A stretch of 64,000 bases of DNA. Origin: DASTFP01 sp963744345 (GTDB taxonomy: Bacteria; Verrucomicrobiota; Verrucomicrobiia; Chthoniobacterales; Terrimicrobiaceae). The translations under genes were made by a program, and so were the position numbers. Where the stretch lies: the NCBI GenBank assembly GCA_963744345.1, contig CAVUTD010000023.1, positions 62,001-126,000 of the forward strand, given 5' to 3'. Under the pieces are notes generated by a model. It was not told where the DNA came from. It saw nothing but the letters and a program-made list of their open reading frames with translations, and searched no databases. Numbering within the stretch: position 1 is the stretch's first letter; every line of letters starts with the position of its first letter. This document shows positions 1-8,717 of this stretch, piece by piece.

Positions 1-388
1 CGATAAGATCGGAGTCGTTGACATAGGCATCATAGATACTGCGGTTCGTCTGCATCTGCGTCTGAACCGCCTGCACCACTTCGCCCTCGCCAAGGAGCTG
101 GTGGTTCACCTTGATGCCGGTGATCTGCTCGAACGCTTTGGTCAGAACTTCGGATTCGTAGGTGTGTGTCGGAACGGTTTCCGACAGCACGTTGATTTCC
201 ATTCCCTTGAACGGCGCGGCAGCCTTGATGAACCACTCCATCTCTTTCATCTGGTCCTCTTTGGACAGCGTCGAAGGCTGGAATTCGTTATCGACCCATT
301 TCTTGGCTTCCTCGATGCCAGCGAAGGCAGGACCGGCGAATGATACGGTCGCCAACAGAGCAACCGACGTTAGTACATTTTTTAGCAT
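1..388 (-). CDS. Extracellular solute-binding protein of an ABC transporter (5' part only)
   Basis: The reading frame starts at ATG 388-386 and is open to the left edge, so only about the first 129 residues are present. A purine-rich ribosome site (TGAGGAAA) lies a few bases before the ATG. The first 23 residues (MLKNVLTSVALLATVSFAGP...FA) form a clear Sec signal peptide. The mature part carries NVLSETVPTHTYES and TGIKVNHQLLGEGEVV, typical of family-1 sugar or glycerol-type binding proteins of ABC importers. The protein would bind its ligand in the periplasm and deliver it to a permease encoded beyond the left edge. The ligand cannot be told from this fragment. The family call is from recognition of the sequence; no partner gene is visible here. 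Confidence 0.75.
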   Translation of the reverse strand, partial: MLKNVLTSVALLATVSFAGPAFAGIEEAKKWVDNEFQPSTLSKEDQMKEMEWFIKAAAPFKGMEINVLSETVPTHTYESEVLTKAFEQITGIKVNHQLLGEGEVVQAVQTQMQTNRSIYDAYVNDSDLI

Positions 389-1008
389 AGATTTCCTCAG
401 CAAGGTTATAAACAGGTTGGGGGGCCCATTTCTAAGGGGAACATATGAAATGGGTGGTCGAATATCAGATGAACCAAAACGAATGTCAATCGAAAACCCG
501 CGCTTAGGATCGGGGAGGCCCGGCCGAACCGGCACGTACCGACGCTCAAGGTCATGCCACGCGTCTGCCGCACGCGACGTCAGATATAAGTCCAATTTCC
601 CGCCGCAGTTCGGTATGAGCCGAACGTCATTGTCATCCGGGGCACATTCTTTAGCCAAGAGCTAGTAGACTTCCCTTTGGCTTAGGCCGCTCCGAAATCT
701 ACGCCCAGATCCTGAGTCTGGTTGCTCCATCGAGCAGTTTGAAGGTTCTCATTCCATAAACTTTGAACGGCCATTCGGCATGTTTCTGCGGCAGGTCGGC
801 AACTATCCGCAGGATCCGCTTGACTCCAGCTGGTCGGTAGGAAGTCTCCACCAGGCAACGGCGCAGAATTTGCCCAGGGTTGCCCGATCTTAGGAAAGAG
901 CTTGCGGAGCTTTTCCCACGCATTTTCTGCAAGCCTTCGGTAAGATCAAAGGTTAAACAAGGCGTGGTTTGTTTTTTGGAGACGTGCCGGATTGCTCTCC
1001 AACGGCAC
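389..1008. other. Upstream region of the solute-binding gene, no supported gene
   Basis: This stretch holds the promoter side of the leftward solute-binding gene. Open frames here are short, overlap one another on both strands and show no recognisable domain. Nothing further can be supported. Confidence 0.4.
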
Positions 1009-1287
1009 TCATGCTGCCGTGACTGACCATTCTGCGCCGCCTCGGCTACGTCTATAGGCATGGCGGAAGGTCTGACTTGCTACCGCCGCAACCATATAAC
1101 TGACCGAACTGCTCTCCGCTGCCTCGAGGTAGGTAGTGCGGTGCTCGAGACGCCGAATCCAAGCTCTCGCTTCTTCGCGGCTGGCAAAGCTTAGGAATTG
1201 TAGACCGGTGTCGTCCATAACGAGCGAGATCCTCGTCTTAGAACCTTCAACGCTGCGGGCCTTAATAATTGCGTAGCAACTTTTCAT
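1009..1287 (-). CDS. Small hypothetical protein (92 aa)
   Basis: A 92-residue frame that reads like a real soluble protein in its first two thirds (ISLVMDDTGLQFLSFASREE, then EARAWIRRLEHRTTYLEAAE). I recognise no family. It lies in a gene-poor stretch, has only a weak purine run before the ATG and has no obvious operon partner. The last 30 residues are less protein-like, so the true end may have been altered. Moderate-to-low confidence that it is expressed. Confidence 0.4.
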   Translation of the reverse strand: MKSCYAIIKARSVEGSKTRISLVMDDTGLQFLSFASREEARAWIRRLEHRTTYLEAAESSSVSYMVAAVASQTFRHAYRRSRGGAEWSVTAA

Positions 1288-2031
1288 GCGGGCACTCGCC
1301 TTTCGAGTCAGGCCGCCCTCCAGGCAACTTTGACCGATTCGGCGTTCTTGGCAAACAACGCACTCGCGGGAATCCTAGGCAGGCTGCCGTTCCAACGATC
1401 AGCCGATCCGGAACTTCCGAGCTTCTTTGTAGCGCCGAACAGGCGAGGGGAAAGCTTTTTGTGATAAACGGATGACACAACGCCTCGAAAGGATTGTATG
1501 TAATGATAGACGGCTCAAGCATCTTTCTGTTCGGCTGGCTCATCCGATCGGGGAATACCCTTTCCCAAGGCGAAACTGTGCGTCGAGAAAATCTCTGGAA
1601 ATGGGGTTACCAAGCGCACTCCAATTTGGATTCTGGCGGAGGGTTCGAGCTAAGTTCGAGTAAAAAAGCAAACTTCGGTGGCCAGAGTAAAGCTTCGCTT
1701 TCTCAGGGACCTAGAATCGAAGTTGTCCGTCCCTCAGGATGACACTGGGCCCCACGCGCAATTGTGTTGATTGGCGAGAGGGTTTGATCGTCAAGAAAGG
1801 TCTAAGTATATGTCTTTCTTAGAGCCGATCGCAAGCTACGAACATAGTCGCACGCCTGAAGTGTTTCAGTGTTCCTTTACCCGTGTTCTTCCTGGACCCC
1901 TTCATCAAGAGAGGAATCCGGCCTCTTTTTTAAAGAAGGACGATTTAGTACACGAGGTGCTTACGCCGTCTGGTCTAACTTAGGGAGGTGAAAACGACCT
2001 CAAGAGTGAGCAGATACCTTTGGCGCAAGCT
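1288..2031. other. Gene-poor stretch
   Basis: Overlapping short frames on both strands, none with a recognisable domain, good ribosome site or operon context. No hairpin or repeat stands out. It may be decayed coding sequence, but no parent gene can be named. Confidence 0.35.
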
Positions 2032-2325
2032 TCATACCGGTTGAGGCGCCACAAAGAATCGAATGCGCCATGCGGTTTTCATTCGATTTTGCTTTACGAC
2101 AAATCCCACTCCGTCAAAAGCGACTCCGAGCCCCCGAATGCATGCGAGCCCGGCTTGCTCGGCGTTCTTCCGACTTGGATGCATCATTCGGCCCTCCGCC
2201 TTGATGAGTCCCCACGCTAAACGAAACTCGTCGTTTTCCAGACAATCACGGATGAGAACTTCGAGACGTTTGTAGTAATCACGAATCTTGTCCAGCTCTT
2301 CCCTTTTTAAACGACGGGTCTTCAT
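2032..2325 (-). CDS. Small hypothetical protein (97 aa)
   Basis: From ATG 2325-2323 the frame gives a 97-residue protein with a charged helical N-terminus (MKTRRLKREELDKIRDYY, KRLEVLIRDC) followed by a more mixed C-terminal half. The open frame extends further upstream, but those residues look like non-coding translation, so the internal ATG is preferred. No family is recognised. It sits about 200 bases downstream of the formate-dehydrogenase-like gene on the same strand and is not obviously coupled to it. Confidence 0.42.
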   Translation of the reverse strand: MKTRRLKREELDKIRDYYKRLEVLIRDCLENDEFRLAWGLIKAEGRMMHPSRKNAEQAGLACIRGLGVAFDGVGFVVKQNRMKTAWRIRFFVAPQPV

Positions 2326-2534
2326 ATACTCGCTTTGAGTTGAAACGATATACGCAAATTCGACCAATACTTGCGTAAAAAAATACTCGATCGTTCCTAG
2401 AAAGCCCTTAGCTCTAAGACACAGCGCCGGCCTTGTTCTTTTGCAACTCTCTGTCGTCGAGATTGATGACCAGCCAGGAAGCAACTCTCATTCGTAGACG
2501 CGGTCAGCAATGAGAAAGCACCAGATCGAGTGGG

Positions 2535-4943
2535 TTAAGCGGCTACCGTTCCGGTATCAAGACGCCATTGGCGCATGGCTTCCCTGGTATCGGGGGAGGG
2601 GCTCACGGTAATAATTACCGATTTCGAGGCCGGTGTATTACTGATTTCACTCACGCTCTCCAGATGGACTAACGGATTAGCTTCTGGGAAATACGTCGCC
2701 GTGCATCGGCGGGGAATCTGATAGGGGGCGATCTGGAAGTGGAAAGCAGTGCGCTTCTCGCCGCGAAAGTGGCTGGTAAGATCGACAAACTGGCCTTGTT
2801 GTAGGCCTGCCTCCCGCATGTCGTCCGGGTTCATAAAGATCACTCGGCGTCCGTTGTAAACGCCACGATAACGATCATCCAGGCCATAGATGGTCGTATT
2901 GAATTGGTCATGGCTGCGGATCGTCATCATCCAGAATTGCCCGGGTTCCAGGGGCTGGCTGTCCATGTGGTGGACAGTAAATTTGGCCTTTCGCTCTAGG
3001 TTCGGGAATTCCCGCCTGTCGCGTGCGGGATGTGGGAGGTAGAAATAGCCTTCACGAACCCGGTCATTGAAATTTTCGAAACCTGGAATCACGCGAGCTA
3101 TGCAGTCGCGGATTCGTGCGTAGTCGGCAACTAGCCAATCCCAATTCACCGTTGATTGATTGTCGAGCGTCGCCTTAGCGATTCCGGCGATGATGGCTGG
3201 CTCGCTGCGCAACTGCTCGGACGCCGGTCGGGCATGGCCTTCCGATCGATTCACGATACCCATGCTATTTTCGACGGTTACAAACTGGCGACCAGCAGTC
3301 TGGATATCGGCTTCCGAACGGCCTAGACAAGGCAGAATGAGCGCGGTCCGTCCAGGTATCAAGTGCGAGCGGTTAAGCTTAGTCGAGATATACGCGGTCA
3401 AGTCGCACAACTGCAGTGCGGCAGCGGTAAACTCTGTGTCAGGGGAAGCCGCAAGGAAATTGCCGCCTAAGCCCAAGAAGAAGCGAATACGTCCCGAATG
3501 CATGGCCTGGATGGTTTCGACAGTATCAAGTCCGGCCTCATGCGGTGGTTCAAAGTCAAACTCCCGACCGAGATCCTCGAGAAACGCCTTCCCCATCCGC
3601 GAAGATATCCCCATCGTCCGGTCGCCCTGCACATTGCTGTGCCCTCGCACCGGGCAAGCTCCGCTTCCGGGCCGGCCGATGTTTCCCTTGAGGAAAAGGA
3701 AGTTCATCACCTCCTCGATCGTGGCCACGGAATTTTGGTGCTGCGTCAGGCCCATCGCCCAACAGCAGATTATCCGATCACATCTTATAGCGATCTCGGC
3801 CGCTTTTCGGATCTGCTCGCGATTGAGACCGCTGCATTCCTCAATGTGGCGCCAGTCGGTCCGACGGAGTTCCTCAAGGAAAGGCTCGTGACCGACGCAG
3901 CACGACTTAATAAACGCATGGTCGAAGATACCGCCGGGATTCTGCTCTTCCGCCGAGAGCATTTCGCGCATGATGCCTTTCAGCACGGCCATGTCACCGT
4001 TTACACGCACGGGCAGCCAAAGATCGGCAATCGGCGTTGCTTTTCCAAACAGGGCGGGCAGAGCTTTGAAGGGTTTTGCAAAGTCCTTGGGATTCGTGAA
4101 GCGCATCAAGCCTACCTCGGGCAAGACATTGATGCTAACGATCTGGCAACCTCTTCTTTTCGCTTTTTCCAGGCTGGTGAGCATTCGAGGGTGATTGGTT
4201 CCAGGATTTTGCCCAATCACAAAGATCGCGTCTGCCATTTCAAAGTCTCTGAGGGTGACAGTACCCTTACCTACGCCGATAACATTGCGAAGTGCACAGC
4301 CGCTTGCTTCGTGGCACATGTTTGAACAGTCCGGCAGGTTATTGGTACCGAATTGCCGCACGAAAAGCTGGTAAAGAAAGGCTGCTTCGTTGCTGGTCTT
4401 GCCCGATGTGTAGAACGTTGCCTGATTCGGAGAGTCCAAGCCCTTAAGAGTTTCTCCGATGAGAGTGAACGCCGCCTCCCAGCTGATGGGTTCATAGTGC
4501 GCCGCATTCTCCTGGAGGACCATTGGGGAGGTGAGGCGCCCTTGCTGCCCGAGCCAGAAGTCGGATTTCTGACGCAACTCAGCAATTGAGTACCGAGCAA
4601 AAAATTCCGGCGTGAGATATTTCCTCGTCCCCTCATCAGCAAGGGCTTTGGCGCCATTCTCACAAAATTCCGCAAAACTTCGGTCGTTGTCCGGGCTTGG
4701 CCAAGCGCAGCTCTGGCAGCTGAACCCGTGCGTCTGGTTGAGCTTCGACAATGCCCGCAGCGCGCCGATTGGACCCATCTCGCCAAAGGTGTGCTGTAGG
4801 GATTTGAGAACACCTGCGAGGCCGGCAGCTCGCTTACTCGCGCCTCCAAGCTCTGTCGCTGTGGGCTCGATAGGAGGTTGGGCGCCGCTGGGCGACGCGG
4901 GCCGTTCAGAGATCTGCGGCTTCATAGACCGATGGCCGCTCAC
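2535..4943 (-). CDS. FdhF/YdeP-family molybdopterin oxidoreductase (formate-dehydrogenase-alpha-like)
   Basis: A 802-residue protein of the YdeP branch of the molybdopterin oxidoreductases, close to the usual family length of about 760. Near residue 75 it has the pair FSCQSCAWP, and further on SNMCHEASGCAL and IFVIGQNPGTNHPRM, typical of the bis-MGD-binding domains; the C-terminal part is the molydopterin dinucleotide-binding domain. It should act in the cytoplasm. YdeP relatives are linked to acid or redox stress, but the true substrate is unknown and formate is only a possibility. The frame opens with GTG 4943 inside fdhD; an ATG at 4925 is an equally likely start. It follows fdhD with a short overlap, which fits a cofactor-loading partner. 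No electron-transfer subunits are adjacent. Confidence 0.9.
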   Translation of the reverse strand: MSGHRSMKPQISERPASPSGAQPPIEPTATELGGASKRAAGLAGVLKSLQHTFGEMGPIGALRALSKLNQTHGFSCQSCAWPSPDNDRSFAEFCENGAKALADEGTRKYLTPEFFARYSIAELRQKSDFWLGQQGRLTSPMVLQENAAHYEPISWEAAFTLIGETLKGLDSPNQATFYTSGKTSNEAAFLYQLFVRQFGTNNLPDCSNMCHEASGCALRNVIGVGKGTVTLRDFEMADAIFVIGQNPGTNHPRMLTSLEKAKRRGCQIVSINVLPEVGLMRFTNPKDFAKPFKALPALFGKATPIADLWLPVRVNGDMAVLKGIMREMLSAEEQNPGGIFDHAFIKSCCVGHEPFLEELRRTDWRHIEECSGLNREQIRKAAEIAIRCDRIICCWAMGLTQHQNSVATIEEVMNFLFLKGNIGRPGSGACPVRGHSNVQGDRTMGISSRMGKAFLEDLGREFDFEPPHEAGLDTVETIQAMHSGRIRFFLGLGGNFLAASPDTEFTAAALQLCDLTAYISTKLNRSHLIPGRTALILPCLGRSEADIQTAGRQFVTVENSMGIVNRSEGHARPASEQLRSEPAIIAGIAKATLDNQSTVNWDWLVADYARIRDCIARVIPGFENFNDRVREGYFYLPHPARDRREFPNLERKAKFTVHHMDSQPLEPGQFWMMTIRSHDQFNTTIYGLDDRYRGVYNGRRVIFMNPDDMREAGLQQGQFVDLTSHFRGEKRTAFHFQIAPYQIPRRCTATYFPEANPLVHLESVSEISNTPASKSVIITVSPSPDTREAMRQWRLDTGTVAA

Positions 4944-5832
4944 CCTCGCGAACCTTTGCCAAACCCAAGATGCGAGAATCTGCCGAATAGATGTTGAAGC
5001 GGTTGTCTCTCACGAACCCAAGCAAAGTCATACCAGAAGCTTGAGCAAGCTCAACAGCAAGACTCGAGGGGGCACCGACTGCCGCAAGAATGGGAATGCC
5101 CGCCCGAACCGCCTTCTGCACCAATTCGAAACTTGCGCGGCCACTCACGAAAAGAATCTGATCAGTGATTGGGAGGGCTCCCGCAAGCCACTTGGCACCG
5201 ACGATCTTGTCCACCGCATTGTGCCTCCCGACATCCTCCCGCACGAGGCAAAGATCACCTCGGCAATCAAACAGCGCCGCCGCATGCAGTCCGCCCGTCT
5301 GCCCAAAAATCTCTTGGGAGCGGCGGAGCTGCGCCGCCATCTGATGGATTGCCCCGGCGCCGATGCGGAACCGGTCTTCGCCAGCCAACACTCCAAGAGC
5401 CATGCTTCGGACAGCTTCAAGTGAAGCTTTTCCACAAATCCCACAGCTGGAAGCCGCATAGAAATTGCGAGCCAACCGCTTGAAATCTGCATTGACTCCC
5501 GCTCGAAGCCGAAGACGGACTCGGTTCGCTTCATCCGAGGGAGATTCGATGCTTTCGAGGTCTTCTCGCTGATTGAGCAATCCCTCCCCAAAGAGAAATC
5601 CAATGGCCAGTTCGTCATCATGACCCGGAGTGCGCATGGTCACGGAGACCGAATGCACCGTGAGCAGGCCCCTACGCTGCTGAGCGACCTGAATCTCCAA
5701 AGGATCCTCGACGGCAACGCTGTCACGGGCACGAACTTCGAGAAGGCCGTTCACTCGGCGGACTGTGATGAGGGAGGTGTCGGCAAGGTTTGGCATGTTC
5801 AACGGGTTCAAGCGCCTCGAGGGGAAATACAC
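4906..5832 (-). CDS. fdhD: Formate dehydrogenase accessory sulfurtransferase FdhD
   Basis: A 308-residue FdhD homologue. FdhD carries sulfur from a cysteine desulfurase to the molybdenum of the bis-MGD cofactor, which formate-dehydrogenase-type enzymes need for activity. The signature CGICG places the catalytic cysteines at residues 130 and 133. Other family stretches are HDDELAIGFLFGEG and LVREDVGRHNAVDKIVG. The first ATG is used; an ATG 12 codons later (MPNLADTS) is possible. It is the first gene of the pair and overlaps the downstream YdeP-type oxidoreductase by 14 to 38 bases depending on that start, so the two are likely cotranscribed and work together. Confidence 0.95.
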   Translation of the reverse strand: MYFPSRRLNPLNMPNLADTSLITVRRVNGLLEVRARDSVAVEDPLEIQVAQQRRGLLTVHSVSVTMRTPGHDDELAIGFLFGEGLLNQREDLESIESPSDEANRVRLRLRAGVNADFKRLARNFYAASSCGICGKASLEAVRSMALGVLAGEDRFRIGAGAIHQMAAQLRRSQEIFGQTGGLHAAALFDCRGDLCLVREDVGRHNAVDKIVGAKWLAGALPITDQILFVSGRASFELVQKAVRAGIPILAAVGAPSSLAVELAQASGMTLLGFVRDNRFNIYSADSRILGLAKVREGERPSVYEAADL

Positions 5833-5991
5833 ACTTTACTACACACTAGCTTCCGCACTTTAACAAGGCGCCTTCTTCGGGTGTTCGTGCCCTCTCAGAA
5901 TATCTCGGCTTAATGTCACAGCTATGTAAGCTCAGAGTTTTCAGAAGTATATAAACGTAATTAATATCTTAACGTAATATTCCAGGGTTGG

Positions 5992-6474
5992 TCATTTGTC
6001 GGGATTAGCGAGCATTCCACGGTAAATTCCGGGTTCAGAGTTTTCGATAATCGTTGCGTGGACTGTTTTCTCGAAGAACCCAACTGGTCCCGCCCAGCCA
6101 ATGATTCCATAGGCATACCCCTGTGCTCGAAGGGCATCAAGACCAGCGAGGAGGAGTGCCGTGCCGAGCTCTTGTTTTCGCCATTGCTCGCCAACTCCGA
6201 GTGGCCCAAAAAAATCGGGACAGACGATGCCATAGCAAGAAAAACCACAGAGCGTCTCCCTCTGGGTGGCGATGAGGCAGCCAATTGGCTGACGCGAGAA
6301 GGCAATCTCGCACTCGGATGCCCAACCGCGCGAAAACTCCTGTGCGATCCACCTCGTCACCCTCGCTTTCTCTCCCGCAACAGCGCGCCGGATTTCGATA
6401 CCTGTATGCTTAAGGCGCTCCAGAAGAGGGCCGCTGGCAGGCAAATCGTAGAGCTTTACGAGAAGGTCTGGCAT
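5992..6474 (-). CDS. GNAT-family N-acetyltransferase
   Basis: A protein of about 160 residues with the GNAT fold pattern: SECEIAFSRQPIGCLIATQ, CGFSCYGIVCPDFFGPLGVG, and the acetyl-CoA-binding region with GLDALRAQGYAYGIIGWAG and VGFFEKTVHATII. The substrate is not predictable. The ATG at 6474 overlaps the stop of the frame-corrected upstream 3D-domain gene as TGATG, so translation is probably coupled; a GTG one codon earlier is the alternative start. It is the last gene of the NamZ / 3D-domain / GNAT cluster, which suggests a role in handling amino sugars or cell-wall fragments. That role is inference from position only. Confidence 0.82.
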   Translation of the reverse strand: MPDLLVKLYDLPASGPLLERLKHTGIEIRRAVAGEKARVTRWIAQEFSRGWASECEIAFSRQPIGCLIATQRETLCGFSCYGIVCPDFFGPLGVGEQWRKQELGTALLLAGLDALRAQGYAYGIIGWAGPVGFFEKTVHATIIENSEPGIYRGMLANPDK

Positions 6475-7269
6475 CACTGAGTACTTGTGAAGACTTTCAC
6501 GTCGAAGGCATATTCCATCCGAGTCCCTGCTGGGCGTGCTCGCATTCGTCCCACGGCGCCCAGTGGATCATCTTCACCCCAGGTACAGATCAATCTGGAG
6601 AGGGTGAAGGCCGCCTCCGGTGTCCTCGATGAGCCATTCATTGCTGCCAGTTACCTCGTGAACGGTCTGCGAATCGATGCGCAAGAGCTGACCGCGGCGA
6701 AGAAACGGGTTCTTCTTCGAAATTGCGCAGGATTTTCGAGGCGTCAGCACATTTCCGTGATTCCCCAAGGGCACCTTGGCAAATCGATAACGACCACTGC
6801 CGGCATACCGCAGGTAGGCGAGACCCCCCAGCGGCTCAGATATTCTACCGAAACCTTCCCGTCTTACCGCCTCCAGAAAGGCGCGGGGATATTTCCTGCC
6901 TTTGAGGCCCGGCGCCGAGACTCTCGAATCGTCGAAACCCCGTTCAGCGGTGAATCCGGACTCACGCGGCGTATAGTAGATTGTACAATAATAGACGAGA
7001 TAGGCGGTTCCATTTGGAGTTTTTTCACGTGGCACAGTTTCCAACAGCCGCTGGAGTTCCGAGCGCATGCGGTTCCGATACTCGCGCAACTCAGCATCGC
7101 TCATTTTGTCGGTGGCGAACTCAGGCTCGGCCGAAGCGACATAGATGCTCAATGCAAGAGAGCAGATGAGCGCAAGCCATCTCGGGAACTTGCGCGATTC
7201 CGACTCAAACATGCTTCTGCGCTCACCGATCGGGTGAGAAGCGACTGCATAAGAGGCGGGATTTCTCAT
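6474..7269 (-). pseudogene. Secreted 3D-domain protein with a single-base frameshift
   Basis: Starts at ATG 7269, overlapping the namZ stop as ATGA. After about 45 residues with a hydrophobic export segment (LALICSLALSIYVASA) it has a central region and a C-terminal 3D (Asp-Asp-Asp) domain as in MltA and the stationary-phase lytic enzymes, including EDTGGGLHPLQIDLYLG. The frame then hits TGA at 6576-6574. Removing one C from the run at 6577-6580 restores GEDDPLGAVGR and a sensible tail ending at TGA 6476-6474, which meets the next gene's ATG as TGATG. The intact protein would be about 265 residues and a likely peptidoglycan-active periplasmic enzyme. The frameshift is either a real mutation or a homopolymer sequencing error. 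Confidence 0.75.
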
Positions 7270-8357
7270 TGAGGAAATAACGTGTTCACCGGCCCCCCGA
7301 TGAGGACTTCGATGGGCATTCGTTCATACTCATACTCATAGGGCGGCGATTTCCATTGGAAATTCGCGCCATAGCGCACACGCGTGTGTCTGATGATCTC
7401 AACACCTGTGCGAAAGGGTGAAAAGCATTCACGATCAATCACGTGAAGCTGGGCCCCGGCGCAAATCTCCCCCGCATACTTATGAAAGGTAGGCTGGAAG
7501 TAAGCCTCACGAAAATAGGCCCCAGCGAGCCCTAAGGCATTTAATTCTGCGGCAAACTCCTCTCCTCGGATCCAAGGCGCACCAAACAGTTCGAACGGGC
7601 GAGTGGTGCCGCGGCCTTCGGAGAGATTCGTTGCTTCAAGAAGACACATGCCCGCATAGACAGTTGCTGTAGCGAGCGTGGGCATGTTCGGAGACGGTAG
7701 CACCCACTTCAGTCCGGTTTCATCGAACCACATGCGCCGGTCCCAGTTTTCCATGGGCAGCACGATCAGTTCGCAATTGGGAAATGCTTCGTCTCGGAAT
7801 TGTCTTGCCAATTCCCCGATCGTCCGGCCGTGTCGAACCGGCAACGGATGCAATCCCACAAAGGAACGATATAAGGGATCGAGTATGGGCCCCTCCACGG
7901 TCACGCCGTTGATGGGATTTGGCCGATCGAGCACCACCACGGCGATGCCTTCCCGCTTGCAGGCTTTCAGGCAAAGATAAAGCGTCCAAACAAATGTGTA
8001 ATAGCGAGTGCCGATGTCCTGCAAATCAACGATGAGGGCATCGAGTCCCCGAAGCATTTCATGCGTGGGCTCCCGACCTGTGCCGTAGAGACTGTGGACC
8101 GGGATGCCAAGGCGTGGATGCCGATAACCCTCCCATTCGATCATGTTGTCCTGTGTTTGGCCAAGGTAACCGTGCTGAGGGCCGAAAAGAGCTGCGAGGG
8201 TGAAGAGATCTCCGCTGAATTGCTCAAGGATGCGCGCAGAATGCACCAGTGTTGACGCAACAGATGCAGGATGGAGAACGGCGCCAATCCGTGCCCCGCG
8301 CAGCGCACGCGGCCAGAGATCGGCGATCCCATCGATCGGGAGCTCGACCTTGTTCAT
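7266..8357 (-). CDS. namZ: Exo-beta-N-acetylmuramidase NamZ-like (DUF1343/YbbC)
   Basis: A 363-residue DUF1343 protein. Family members studied in Bacillus and Tannerella release terminal MurNAc from peptidoglycan fragments. Recognisable stretches are RIGAVLHPASV, LAALFGPQHGY, IVDLQDIGTRYYTFVWTL, VVLDRPNPINGV and the C-terminal part with GEICAGAQLHV. No convincing signal peptide is seen, so it may be cytoplasmic or use an unusual export route. It is the first gene of a three-gene coupled cluster whose next product has a muramidase-type 3D domain, consistent with cell-wall recycling. The upstream 360 bases contain no gene and should hold the promoter. Confidence 0.88.
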   Translation of the reverse strand: MNKVELPIDGIADLWPRALRGARIGAVLHPASVASTLVHSARILEQFSGDLFTLAALFGPQHGYLGQTQDNMIEWEGYRHPRLGIPVHSLYGTGREPTHEMLRGLDALIVDLQDIGTRYYTFVWTLYLCLKACKREGIAVVVLDRPNPINGVTVEGPILDPLYRSFVGLHPLPVRHGRTIGELARQFRDEAFPNCELIVLPMENWDRRMWFDETGLKWVLPSPNMPTLATATVYAGMCLLEATNLSEGRGTTRPFELFGAPWIRGEEFAAELNALGLAGAYFREAYFQPTFHKYAGEICAGAQLHVIDRECFSPFRTGVEIIRHTRVRYGANFQWKSPPYEYEYERMPIEVLIGGPVNTLFPQ

Positions 8358-8707
8358 GAAGCGGTTATCACGAAAAAGGGCGCAAAGCAGCCGCTACGAA
8401 CTACTAGCCACCTTGCGATCGTTTGGGATGAGGACATCGTCGCCGCTCCATGCGTCTTCGCAGTTAGAAGCCAAAGTGTACGCGCATCAAACCACTTTTT
8501 CGGACACAGTTGATCGAATCTTTAAGTTCAGGTAGATACTCAGTCAAATCTGACCAAGACCCGTGCGAAAAGGCAGCACGATCTTGCCCCTGGCTGATTC
8601 AACCGCCCGACGGCGGCAACTTGCTTCGGGCACGTGCGCATCCAGGCTCGAGTTTTCGGTAGTAACTTCTGAAGCTCCCGAGCTACGAAAAATCGACACG
8701 TCTTCAA
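8358..8707. other. Intergenic region upstream of namZ, no gene seen
   Basis: About 350 bases between namZ and the first IS copy. No supported frame; presumably carries the leftward namZ promoter. Confidence 0.4.
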
Positions 8708-8716
8708 CTAATACTA
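8708..8716 (+). repeat. Half of a target-site duplication (outer flank, IS copy 1)
   Basis: CTAATACTA lies one base before the left end of IS copy 1. The identical 9 bases, read in IS orientation, flank the opposite end of IS copy 2 (28221-28229), not the other end of copy 1. Confidence 0.65.
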
Positions 8717-8717
8717 G

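Noticed and set aside
699..1061. 120-codon minus-strand frame
   Set aside because: No domain, overlaps a more protein-like frame and has no ribosome site.
3160..4325. Two long plus-strand frames opposite the YdeP-type gene
   Set aside because: They mirror the strongly supported oxidoreductase on the other strand, have no domain and no start site.
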